A stretch of 5,304 nt of DNA from an uncultured bacterium (GCA_949747725.1 CATKFJ010000169.1:1-5304), one strand, 5' to 3'; shown: positions 1 through 5,121, numbered from the stretch's first letter. Translations and numbers: made by a program. The notes: a model not told the origin generated them from the sequence alone.

Positions 1-1
1 A

Positions 2-70
2 AGGCTCGTTTACCGCGAGGCAATGACAGCCATTAGCACCGAAAAGACAGCCGACAAGCCGCAAGATTAA
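2..70 (+). CDS. Possible 3' end of an unidentified + strand gene (partial)
   Basis: Frame 2 is open from the left edge to a TAA at 68-70, giving 22 residues that begin RLVYREAMTA and end TADKPQD. The tail is hydrophilic and charged, as at many protein C-termini. The stop lies exactly in the loop of a 9-bp hairpin (57-79), as expected for a gene end running into a terminator. An open frame this short is not significant by itself, and I do not recognise the family. No start or domain is visible because the gene would lie left of the window. Confidence 0.35.
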   Translation, partial: RLVYREAMTAISTEKTADKPQD

Positions 71-79
71 CTTGCGGCT
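57..79. terminator. Hairpin shared by two convergent stop codons
   Basis: A perfect 9-bp stem (AGCCGCAAG at 57-65 against CTTGCGGCT at 71-79) closes a 5-base loop, ATTAA. The loop contains the TAA of the + strand frame (68-70) and, shifted by one base, the TAA of the - strand frame (67-69). The following T-tracts are weak in both directions (ATTTG on +, TGTCTTTTC further on -). It could therefore be a modest bidirectional terminator. The stem is seen directly; its activity is inferred. Confidence 0.5.
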
Positions 80-222
80 ATTTGCTTGCCGTAAAGCGGA
101 TAATCCGACAACGGCAATTCCACTTGGCAGAATAATTCCGTATTGTTCACCTTGAATATTGTTATGTTCTTATTTGCAATAATCCGCTTCACCAAACAAG
201 TTAAAGGCGAACCCGTTTCCAT
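67..222 (-). pseudogene. Short - strand frame, possible C-terminal remnant of a recombinase-like protein
   Basis: Reading leftward from an ATG at 220-222 gives 51 residues ending at TAA 67-69. The frame is closed upstream by a stop at 241-243. The central part (VKRIIANKNITIFKVNNTEL) has the alternating beta-strand pattern seen near the C-terminus of large serine recombinases, where a stretch like 'V..I.V...G...F.FK.G.E' is common. That likeness is only a pattern match from memory. No Shine-Dalgarno site precedes the ATG, the ATG lies inside the hairpin at 202-243, and the frame could be fortuitous. If it is coding, it is more likely a truncated remnant than an intact gene. Confidence 0.25.
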
Positions 223-243
223 TAGGAGACGGATTCGCCTTTA
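202..243. repeat. 19-bp imperfect inverted repeat (long hairpin)
   Basis: The arms at 202-220 and 225-243 pair over 19 positions around the 4-base loop ATTA. On the + strand transcript there are 17 Watson-Crick pairs, one U-G pair (217-228) and one C-A mismatch (212-233). On the - strand transcript the same two sites swap: one becomes a wobble and the other a mismatch. The outer part (TAAAGGCGAA / TTCGCCTTTA) is perfect. T-tracts on either side are short (CCTTTA), so it could be a weak two-way terminator or a small structured element. No flanking target duplication is evident. Confidence 0.6.
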
Positions 244-298
244 TCGTGTATATTAAGTAGTTGCCCGATAGTCTATCGCTAATTAAATATACCAATAT
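244..298. other. Short AT-rich spacer without a supported gene
   Basis: No open frame, RNA gene or promoter is convincing here. There is a small tight inverted repeat at 266-278 (CGATAG-T-CTATCG). Its half-sites recur in the hairpin at 389-419, so alternative pairings between the two are possible. A TATAAT hexamer at 296-301 has no acceptable -35 at 16-18 bp and overlaps the next hairpin, so I do not call it a promoter. Confidence 0.3.
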
Positions 299-340
299 AA
301 TCCGAACTCAGTCTATGTAAATGATTGATTCGGATTTTTT
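299..340 (+). terminator. Rho-independent terminator, + strand
   Basis: The stem pairs AATCCGAA (299-306) with TTCGGATT (329-336). It continues, after one bulged C at 307, with TCAGTC (308-313) against GATTGA (323-328) through one G-U pair, leaving a 9-base loop. A run of six T (335-340) follows on the + strand. On the - strand there is no T-run after the stem, so this one is directional. It would stop rightward transcripts, for example any read-through from the gene ending at 70, before they enter the operon antisense. Confidence 0.7.
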
Positions 341-391
341 CTTACAAAAATAAACCACTTGCTACGCAAGTGGTTTATTTTTGTAAGAAAA
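337..391. terminator. Perfect 26-bp inverted repeat, bidirectional terminator
   Basis: The arms at 337-362 and 366-391 are exact reverse complements over 26 bp, around a 3-base loop (TAC). The inner stem AAACCACTTGC / GCAAGTGGTTT is followed by ATTTTTG in both directions because the AT-rich outer arms are themselves complementary. This is the classic architecture of a two-way intrinsic terminator shared by convergent transcription units. Its left arm begins inside the T-run of the preceding terminator, and its right arm overlaps the next hairpin by three bases. Confidence 0.8.
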
Positions 392-419
392 GTCGATAGA
401 ACGCATATCTATCGACTTT
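389..419 (-). terminator. Terminator of the ABC/TerB-like operon, - strand
   Basis: A perfect 12-bp stem (389-400 against 408-419, AAAGTCGATAGA / TCTATCGACTTT) closes a 7-base loop. Read on the - strand, the stem is followed by TTTTCTT, a usable U-tract. It is the first good terminator, 36 bases beyond the last codon of the - strand operon (stop at 455-457), so it is the natural operon end. The adjoining 26-bp hairpin would act as a second, stronger stop. Confidence 0.7.
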
Positions 420-425
420 CTGCGA

Positions 426-443
426 TTCGAAAACGGTTTCGAA
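426..443. repeat. Small hairpin just after the last gene of the operon
   Basis: TTCGAAA (426-432) pairs with TTTCGAA (437-443) around ACGG. It sits between the stop codon at 455-457 and the operon terminator at 389-419. It has no T-run, so it is probably not a terminator itself. It may protect the mRNA 3' end or be incidental. Confidence 0.35.
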
Positions 444-454
444 ATACTGCGTCG

Positions 455-910
455 CTATTTTAGATGACAAAGCTGTCGGATATATCGTTTTTCACGCAAA
501 GAAATTTTGCCGTCTACAGATGTCACCAAAAGGCATAATTCTATAATTTCCGTAGCTAAATTCTCATCGCACACGGCAATTACGGACAAAAGTTCTTTCG
601 TATATTTCGAAATTACCTTCTTGATATCTTTTGCCATTTGCAAAGACTGTTTTGCGGACATATAATCGAAATTCTTTCCGAATGCTTTAACGAGCGACGG
701 ATAAATGTACAGATAATCCTTTTCGTTAAACGCGCCGTCCGCAACCACAGAACCCATAATAAATATCACAAGCGTTTCAACAGGGTCAAACGTCAAGTCC
801 AATTTATTCAAGCCGCCGATGACCGAAACAGATTTCTCTACTATCATTACGCCGCGTTCCAACGGATTGAGTTTATCCAAATCGTTGCAAACTTTTTTAA
901 ATTCAAACAT
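455..910 (-). CDS. TerB-like (TerB/DjlA N-terminal fold) small cytoplasmic protein
   Basis: This is a 151-residue soluble protein with no signal peptide or membrane segment. It shows the two-half pattern of TerB-like proteins. Residues 47-79 carry GSVVADG followed by FNEKDY (ADG at 57-59), and residues 122-148 carry LLVTSVDGKISLREK (VDG at 132-134). A hydrophobic helix, then (A/V)DG, then an acidic residue 3-5 further on, appears in both halves; TerB folds use such acidic sites to bind metal. The family occurs in tellurite-resistance and membrane-stress gene clusters, but its biochemical role is poorly defined. The start is ATG 908-910, because an AGGGGGG ribosome site (916-922) lies 5 bases upstream. 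A GTG at 926-928 would add six residues but has no comparable site. It is the last gene of the operon, 21 bp after the permease stop, so it is expected to be made with the exporter. Role in transport is unknown; assignment rests on motif pattern only. Confidence 0.65.
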   Translation of the reverse strand: MFEFKKVCNDLDKLNPLERGVMIVEKSVSVIGGLNKLDLTFDPVETLVIFIMGSVVADGAFNEKDYLYIYPSLVKAFGKNFDYMSAKQSLQMAKDIKKVISKYTKELLSVIAVCDENLATEIIELCLLVTSVDGKISLREKRYIRQLCHLK

Positions 911-915
911 CATAT

Positions 916-922
916 CCCCCCT
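916..922 (-). promoter_or_regulatory. Ribosome binding site deciding the TerB-like start
   Basis: AGGGGGG on the - strand, one base from the consensus AGGAGG, stands 5 bases before ATG 908-910 and only 2 bases before ATG 911-913. It lies downstream of the GTG at 926-928, so that longer start would read through it. This favours the 151-residue product. Confidence 0.6.
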
Positions 923-931
923 GTTCACGCT

Positions 932-2503
932 TTATAACGGTAAATCTTTTTTAGTAAATTTGATAGCGCCTACAACATAACCGACTATACCTATAACAAG
1001 CAAGACAGCAAACTTCCATAGGAATGTCAGCGTTCCGTCGATTATGGAAATCGCGTCGAAAAGCGTAATGACGGTAACATAGTTGAAATTATTCAATGCG
1101 TCGAGTCTTACTACTTTGGGAATAACGGGACTTCCGAACAAACCGAGCATTGCCGCAACAAGCGCGAAAATGCTCAAGCCGCCGCCTATTGCCATAGAAC
1201 GTTTGCTTCTGTCAAACCAGCATGACGTAAAGAAACAAAGCCCCGACAGCGCGAACAATACAAGGAACGCACCCACGTTAAGCAGTATTAGCTTCCCGTA
1301 CGAAAGCGAAACTTTGCTCCCGACGATCGCAAGGCAAACACAGCCCGTGACAGTGGTCAGAGAGAACATGCACAACAACGAGCATATCAGGAATACGGCT
1401 TGAGTAAATACAACGGTGCGACGTTTTGTCGAAGTGGAAAGAACATAAGCCATAGATCCGCTGTCTACCTGTCCCGATATCAAGTTGTTCGACGCCATAA
1501 TGACGTAAATTATAGGCAATAACAAGCCTGCCAATTTGTAGAAAATAGATCCGACAACAAGACTGTACAAGTTGATCTGTCCGACCTCTTCCAATGCGGA
1601 CGATACTTCTTCGGGAAGTGACGCCAACAGACTTGCCGCAATATCGCCCGTTAAATCTTTTTTGATTTGGACAATCTTATTCGCATACTCGCTTTCGCTT
1701 AAGTCGCTGCCTAAAAGACCTATTTCGTAATCCAAACGATTGCGGTACGTGATGGCTGTGTTCACAGCCGTTTTCTTTACGTTTGCATAGCTATATCCGA
1801 AGCTCTCGTATTTTTCGAGCGTTACGCCGAAGCGCTCCAACTCTACAAGCATTTTATCGACGTTTTCCTGTTTGGTAATATTACCCGCAAGAAACACCGC
1901 AGAGCAGTATTCGCTTCTTTGGGCGATATACTCCGAACGCTCTTCGCTTTTCAGATAGCTTGCTACATCACCGGCAAGGCAATGAATAATAAGCGGTTGA
2001 ATATGATTTTCGGGCAGCTCTTCGCCGTGAGACGTATAAAACTCGTCAAACATTCCGTTCGGATTTATAGCGTACATAACCGAACCGAGCATTTCCTGCG
2101 CTTCCGCGCTATCCTGCGTATATTCGGGGTTTACCGCAAGAGCTTTATTTTGCACATATTCCTGTATCTCTCCACACGTTTTTGTGTAAGCGGCGGTAAA
2201 CGCCTTTTGAGGATCGGTCGGATTATTTGCCGTTTCCGAAGCGATATTGCTTAAAAACAGTTCGTCGAATTTTGTCATGCCGTCGACTTCGTTTTCGTAA
2301 TAGTTGATAGCGCGCACTTCCATTGCGGCGGTGATCTCTCTATCGACTATAGTGTCTTCCACTGCCGATATAGTCGTTCCTATGCTGTCGCTACCGCTTA
2401 TAAGCATTACGCATGCGAGCATAAAACACACTGCGAACGAGATGATCGCCCACATCGTGCCGTTCGCCTTACATGATTGTTTAAACAGAGCCTTACTGAA
2501 CAT
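932..2503 (-). CDS. ABC-2 type (NatB/YhaP/ABC2_membrane_3-like) exporter permease
   Basis: This 523-residue membrane subunit of an ABC exporter should form the translocation path in the cytoplasmic membrane, powered by the two ATPases encoded just upstream. Six hydrophobic segments are visible at about 17-37, 314-337, 365-392, 404-428, 437-457 and 494-515. Between the first two lies a large, charged, soluble region of about 275 residues (38-313). This is the NatB/YhaP-type topology: one helix, a big extracytoplasmic domain, then a five-helix bundle. After segment 2 the stretch ISGQVDSGSMAYVLSTSTKRR (342-362) matches the cytoplasmic coupling region typical of ABC-2 permeases, where a small-residue turn and a basic patch precede the next helix. 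The start is ATG 2501-2503, with GGAG (2513-2516) 9 bases upstream inside the end of the ATPase 2 gene. The reading frames overlap by 11 bases, which suggests translational coupling. The substrate cannot be read from sequence; a drug, peptide antibiotic, lipid or ion are all possible. The single permease presumably works as a homodimer. Confidence 0.88.
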   Translation of the reverse strand: MFSKALFKQSCKANGTMWAIISFAVCFMLACVMLISGSDSIGTTISAVEDTIVDREITAAMEVRAINYYENEVDGMTKFDELFLSNIASETANNPTDPQKAFTAAYTKTCGEIQEYVQNKALAVNPEYTQDSAEAQEMLGSVMYAINPNGMFDEFYTSHGEELPENHIQPLIIHCLAGDVASYLKSEERSEYIAQRSEYCSAVFLAGNITKQENVDKMLVELERFGVTLEKYESFGYSYANVKKTAVNTAITYRNRLDYEIGLLGSDLSESEYANKIVQIKKDLTGDIAASLLASLPEEVSSALEEVGQINLYSLVVGSIFYKLAGLLLPIIYVIMASNNLISGQVDSGSMAYVLSTSTKRRTVVFTQAVFLICSLLCMFSLTTVTGCVCLAIVGSKVSLSYGKLILLNVGAFLVLFALSGLCFFTSCWFDRSKRSMAIGGGLSIFALVAAMLGLFGSPVIPKVVRLDALNNFNYVTVITLFDAISIIDGTLTFLWKFAVLLVIGIVGYVVGAIKFTKKDLPL

Positions 2504-3407
2504 TGTTGATTTCTCCTTTATTTTCCAATAATATAGTTTTGAAATGTTTTTCCAAGGTGTACGGGAGTTCGGAAATAAACTTAACGTTATAATGTTTCAG
2601 TACTCCGAGCAAACTCCCGGTTGCACCCGACGGAATACGTATCGTTACCTGATCGTACTGTTCTTGCAACCGCACAGTTTCGTAGTTTTCGCTTAAGAAC
2701 CGAGCATAATCGTCGGCGGTATTAAATTCGATTTTAAACTCTTTTATCGGTCGGTTACGTATTTCGGTCATATTCGTGATTTCCGCAATTCGACCGTTAT
2801 CGATAAGCGCAACGCGATCGCAAGTAGTTTCGAGTTCTTCATACATGTGACTGCTGATCAAAATAGTTTTTCCTTTCGCGTGTTCTTCTTTCAGGATATC
2901 GAGAAAGGCAACGCGCATCAACGGATCCAAGCCCGTAGCGGGTTCGTCGAGAATGATGATCGGCAAATCTGCCATAAGCGCAGCCACAAGCGCGGTTTTC
3001 TGCTTCATGCCCTTGCTCATGCGCTTTAAGTTCGCGCGCGGATCGAGCTGCAACCGTTCGATCAGTTCATTCGCGTAACTCATATCAGTTAGGCGTAGAA
3101 ATTCCGCTTGACTTTTCAAAAAGTCTATGCCTGTTTTAAGATCAGGAAACGCGATCTCGCCCGGAACATAACCGATACTTTTGACTATCTCGCTCGAATG
3201 TTCCCACGAAGTCAGTCCGTTTACTGACGCCGAACCTTTTGTCGGTTTGATGAATCCGAGAATGCTGCGAATAGTCGTAGTTTTACCGCTCCCGTTAGTG
3301 CCGACAAACCCGAGCATTTCGCCTTGCTCGATATTCAGATCTATATCGAAAATCCCACGCCCGTCGCCGTAATCTTTTGTCAACATCGACGTTTCTATTG
3401 TACTCAC
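2493..3407 (-). CDS. ABC transporter ATP-binding protein 2 (NatA/BcrA-like)
   Basis: This 304-residue ATPase should hydrolyse ATP at the inner face of the membrane to drive the permease encoded next. Motifs in order: Walker A GTNGSGKT (36-43), Q-loop region GYVPGEIAFP (79-88), signature MSKGMKQK (130-137), Walker B IIILDE (150-155) with the catalytic Glu at 155, D-loop TGLD (158-161) and switch His 187. The region after about residue 210 is a C-terminal accessory domain of the kind found in BcrA/NatA-type subunits. It starts with GTG (3405-3407), which overlaps the TGA of ATPase 1 as GTGA, with a strong GGAGGTG site (3415-3421) 7 bases upstream. It is clearly paralogous to ATPase 1 (both begin with LTKDYG.GRG), so the pair probably arose by tandem duplication. 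The Q-loop Gln is replaced by Gly, and the signature departs from LSGGQ (S131-K132-G133). Catalytic residues are otherwise intact. Confidence 0.93.
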   Translation of the reverse strand: MSTIETSMLTKDYGDGRGIFDIDLNIEQGEMLGFVGTNGSGKTTTIRSILGFIKPTKGSASVNGLTSWEHSSEIVKSIGYVPGEIAFPDLKTGIDFLKSQAEFLRLTDMSYANELIERLQLDPRANLKRMSKGMKQKTALVAALMADLPIIILDEPATGLDPLMRVAFLDILKEEHAKGKTILISSHMYEELETTCDRVALIDNGRIAEITNMTEIRNRPIKEFKIEFNTADDYARFLSENYETVRLQEQYDQVTIRIPSGATGSLLGVLKHYNVKFISELPYTLEKHFKTILLENKGEINNVQ

Positions 3408-4336
3408 GACAATGCACCTCCGAAATTTCTGTCTTCTTTATAAAATTTCATAAAGTAATCTTCGAGCGACTCTCTGCGATTACTGAATTTTGCGACCGCA
3501 TATTCGGATAACATCCCGATCGCAGCATTCATATCGGCGTCGTCTACGGAAAGAAACAGCGTGCACGCGTCATCCTTTATTATATCCATCGACGGTATTG
3601 CTTGAGCTTTTTCGGTAAACGATCTTTTATCCGCTTCGGTTTCGAAATCTATTTGATAAAACTTTTTGGAAGCATGTTTTAAATCGTCTGCGATAAATTC
3701 CGAAACGATCTTGCCGTCTTTTATAATTGCGATCCTGTCGCAAGTGGAATCTATTTCCGAGAATATGTGACTCGACAGAAGTATCGTTTTTCCGAGCCGC
3801 TTTTCTTCATGTATGAATTCTATAAATCTATTTTGCATCACGGGGTCGAGTCCGCTTGTCGGTTCATCCAATATCAAAACTTCGGGATCGCTCATAAACG
3901 CCGTAACCACCGCAAGCTTCCGCTTTACTCCGAGGCTCATTCGCTTTGTGTCGCCTTTCAGGACAGTATCGGCAAGCTCGAACATATCGAGCATACGATC
4001 GAGCCGAGCCGTATTATGTATTTTCTGTAGGTCTTGCATCATGCGAATAAACTCCCATCCCGTAAGACCGGCAGGCAAAGCGATCTCGCCGGGTATATAC
4101 CCTACCCTGTTCAGTATTTCGTGATAACTTTCAAATGTAGGCTTACCGAAAATCAAAGTCCTGCCGCTGTCGGGCGCGGAAAATCCCATTAAATGACGTA
4201 TAGTAGTCGATTTGCCCGCGCCGTTCGGTCCCAAAAAGCCGAAAACTTCGCCATTACCAACGCCGAAACTTACGTCGTATACGCCGCGTCCCGAGCCGTA
4301 ATCCTTTGTCAGATTTTGTACTTCTATCACATTCAT
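3404..4336 (-). CDS. ABC transporter ATP-binding protein 1 (NatA/BcrA-like)
   Basis: This 310-residue ATPase is the first gene of the exporter operon. Motifs in order: Walker A GPNGAGKS (36-43), Q-loop region GYIPGEIALP (79-88), a signature-like MSLGVKRK (133-140), Walker B VLILDE (153-158) with catalytic Glu 158, D-loop SGLD (161-164) and switch His 190. A C-terminal part after about residue 215 ends in the basic segment NRRESLEDYFMKFYKED, common in this subfamily. The start is ATG 4334-4336 with GAAAGGAG (4343-4350) ending 6 bases upstream. The stop overlaps the next start by four bases. The Q-loop Gln is replaced by Gly and the signature reads S-L-G-V instead of S-G-G-Q. With ATPase 2 it could form a heterodimeric engine for the single permease. 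Export of a drug or antimicrobial peptide is plausible from the family and the TetR neighbour, but no substrate is shown. Confidence 0.93.
   Translation of the reverse strand: MNVIEVQNLTKDYGSGRGVYDVSFGVGNGEVFGFLGPNGAGKSTTIRHLMGFSAPDSGRTLIFGKPTFESYHEILNRVGYIPGEIALPAGLTGWEFIRMMQDLQKIHNTARLDRMLDMFELADTVLKGDTKRMSLGVKRKLAVVTAFMSDPEVLILDEPTSGLDPVMQNRFIEFIHEEKRLGKTILLSSHIFSEIDSTCDRIAIIKDGKIVSEFIADDLKHASKKFYQIDFETEADKRSFTEKAQAIPSMDIIKDDACTLFLSVDDADMNAAIGMLSEYAVAKFSNRRESLEDYFMKFYKEDRNFGGALS
3415..3421 (-). promoter_or_regulatory. Ribosome binding site for the GTG-started ATPase 2
   Basis: GGAGGTG on the - strand lies 7 bases before GTG 3405-3407 and inside the last codons of ATPase 1. This near-perfect site supports the GTG start despite the non-ATG codon. 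Together with the GTGA overlap it points to coupled translation of the two ATPases. Confidence 0.75.
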
Positions 4337-4342
4337 TTATAA

Positions 4343-4350
4343 CTCCTTTC
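4343..4350 (-). promoter_or_regulatory. Ribosome binding site of ATPase 1
   Basis: GAAAGGAG on the - strand ends 6 bases before ATG 4334-4336. This is strong and well spaced, in contrast to the poor site in front of the divergent regulator gene. Confidence 0.75.
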
Positions 4351-4354
4351 TTAA

Positions 4355-4378
4355 ACTCTGTAATAATACTTACAGTGT
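4355..4378. promoter_or_regulatory. Operator 1, inverted repeat for the TetR-type regulator
   Basis: ACTCTGTAA (4355-4363), six bases TAATAC, then TTACAGTGT (4370-4378) form a 24-bp inverted repeat. The inner half-sites CTGTAA / TTACAG are perfect and the outer arms have one mismatch. The repeat ends on the first base of the -35 of the regulator promoter (4378-4383), and it lies in the leader of the leftward operon. The same motif recurs at 4442-4465. Size and symmetry fit TetR-family operators; binding by the neighbouring protein is inferred. Confidence 0.7.
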
Positions 4379-4406
4379 TGACATTTGATCTTAAATCGAG
4401 TATAAT
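4378..4406 (+). promoter_or_regulatory. Consensus sigma-70/sigma-A promoter of the TetR-type gene
   Basis: A perfect -35 TTGACA (4378-4383) and a perfect -10 TATAAT (4401-4406) are separated by 17 bp, the optimum. Transcription should begin near 4413, giving a leader of about 72 bases before the ATG at 4485. Operator 1 abuts it upstream, and operator 2 lies in the leader. So strong a promoter implies that repression, rather than promoter weakness, sets expression. Confidence 0.85.
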
Positions 4407-4432
4407 TAAAGCAATCTTAAAAGGAAAGCACA

Positions 4433-4462
4433 ATTATAAACGCACTGTAAAAATATTTACAA
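4433..4462 (-). promoter_or_regulatory. Probable promoter of the leftward ABC operon
   Basis: On the - strand TATAAT (4433-4438, perfect) is preceded, after 18 bp, by TTGTAA (4457-4462), which matches TTGACA at four of six positions. Transcription would start near 4426, giving a leader of about 90 bases before ATPase 1. Operator 2 covers the -35 and most of the spacer, as expected of a repressible promoter. A second - strand hexamer, TATACT (4399-4404), has no good -35. The choice is inference from consensus matching. Confidence 0.55.
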
Positions 4463-4465
4463 TGT
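4442..4465. promoter_or_regulatory. Operator 2, second copy of the TetR-type inverted repeat
   Basis: GCACTGTAA (4442-4450), six bases AAATAT, then TTACAATGT (4457-4465) repeat the arrangement of operator 1. The core CTGTAA-N6-TTACA is shared exactly in sequence and spacing. The centres of the two operators are 87 bp apart. This copy overlays the -35 and spacer of the probable leftward promoter and lies in the leader of the regulator mRNA, 20 bases before its start codon. Confidence 0.7.
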
Positions 4466-4484
4466 AAAAGAAATTGTATAAAAA

Positions 4485-5051
4485 ATGAAAGTCCGCAATT
4501 TGAATAACTCGTCGATAAAGACCAGACGACTGATAAAAAACAAATTTATCGAAATGCTCGCCGAAACAAGAGAGGTCGGCAAGATAAGCGTAAGCGAATT
4601 GGTAAAACGCGCCGAGATAAGCCGAGCAACGTTTTATTCGCATTTCGACGACATTTACGGCGTAGTCGAAGAATTCGAGCAAGAGATAATCGACGAATTT
4701 TTCACAAACGCAAAACTTCTCGCAACCGACGATTACGAAAAGTTTTTCGACGCGTTGTTTTCTTTTATGCAACAAAACAACGATAATTATAAGATGATGT
4801 GCAAGTCCGACGACGTCTTATTTTCCGCGAAAAAGTTTACCGAGCTTGCCGTAAACAAATTCATGGAAATTATCGACAACGACCCTCATATCAAAAACAG
4901 GGATTTTATAGAACTCGATATCAGCATATTTTTGCAAGGCTTACTATGCGAGTATGTTAAATACTGTCGCGGCTTGACGTCAGTCGATCCTAAAGAATTA
5001 TACGATTACACCAAGAATTGGTACAAAAAATTCATGGCGGCGCGCTGTTGA
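4485..5051 (+). CDS. TetR/AcrR-family transcriptional regulator
   Basis: This 188-residue protein has an N-terminal TetR-type DNA-binding domain. Residues 10-27 form helix 1 (SIKTRRLIKNKFIEML). ISVSELVKRA (34-43) is the first helix of the helix-turn-helix, EIS is the turn, and RATFYSHF (47-54) is the recognition helix with the family-typical FY.HF. The C-terminal part, from about 60, is helical and has no recognisable ligand motif; it would form the dimer and ligand pocket. Length is normal for the family. The start is ATG 4485-4487: an in-frame TAA at 4479-4481 excludes anything much longer, and the next Met (residue 24) would cut helix 1. The ribosome site is weak (AAAAGAAA, 4466-4473, 11 bases away), so expression may be low despite the consensus promoter. 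It is divergent from the ABC operon, with two matching operators between them, so it most likely represses both itself and the exporter. Confidence 0.92.
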   Translation: MKVRNLNNSSIKTRRLIKNKFIEMLAETREVGKISVSELVKRAEISRATFYSHFDDIYGVVEEFEQEIIDEFFTNAKLLATDDYEKFFDALFSFMQQNNDNYKMMCKSDDVLFSAKKFTELAVNKFMEIIDNDPHIKNRDFIELDISIFLQGLLCEYVKYCRGLTSVDPKELYDYTKNWYKKFMAARC

Positions 5052-5067
5052 GATCGGATCTTTGATC

Positions 5068-5111
5068 GTTTCCCTGCCGCAACGTCCGACTATACGTCTT
5101 TTTCGGGAAAC
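5068..5111. terminator. Weak candidate terminator between two convergent genes
   Basis: GTTTCCC (5068-5074) can pair with GGGAAAC (5105-5111), but across a 30-base loop. A CTTTTT run lies inside the loop rather than after the stem. The position, between convergent stops at 5051 and 5122, is where a two-way terminator is expected, yet the structure is poor and I would not rely on it. Confidence 0.25.
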
Positions 5112-5121
5112 AAATAACTAT

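Noticed and set aside
1..454. CRISPR array or tRNA in the gene-poor left part
   Set aside because: The inverted repeats there differ from one another in sequence and spacing, with no regular direct repeats, and no cloverleaf or CCA-ending tRNA pattern was found.
926..928. GTG as an alternative start of the TerB-like gene (157 residues)
   Set aside because: It has no good ribosome site, and the strong AGGGGGG at 916-922 would lie inside the coding region. ATG 908-910 is spaced correctly from that site.
638..937. + strand open frame of 99 codons opposite the TerB-like gene
   Set aside because: The translation is rich in Arg, His, Phe and Gln with no family pattern, and it lies antisense to a well supported operon gene.
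455..4336. Reading the operon as a tellurite-resistance locus because of the TerB-like gene
   Set aside because: No other ter genes are present, TerB-like folds occur in many contexts, and the rest of the operon is a typical ABC-2 exporter.
4462..4467. ATG-TAA start-stop pair in the regulator leader
   Set aside because: It lies within operator 2, has no ribosome site in front, and is expected by chance in AT-rich sequence.
4434..4775. - strand open frame of 113 codons across the divergent region and the TetR-type gene
   Set aside because: It is the antisense shadow of the regulator gene, rich in Phe, Tyr and Cys without domain pattern, and would cover both operators.
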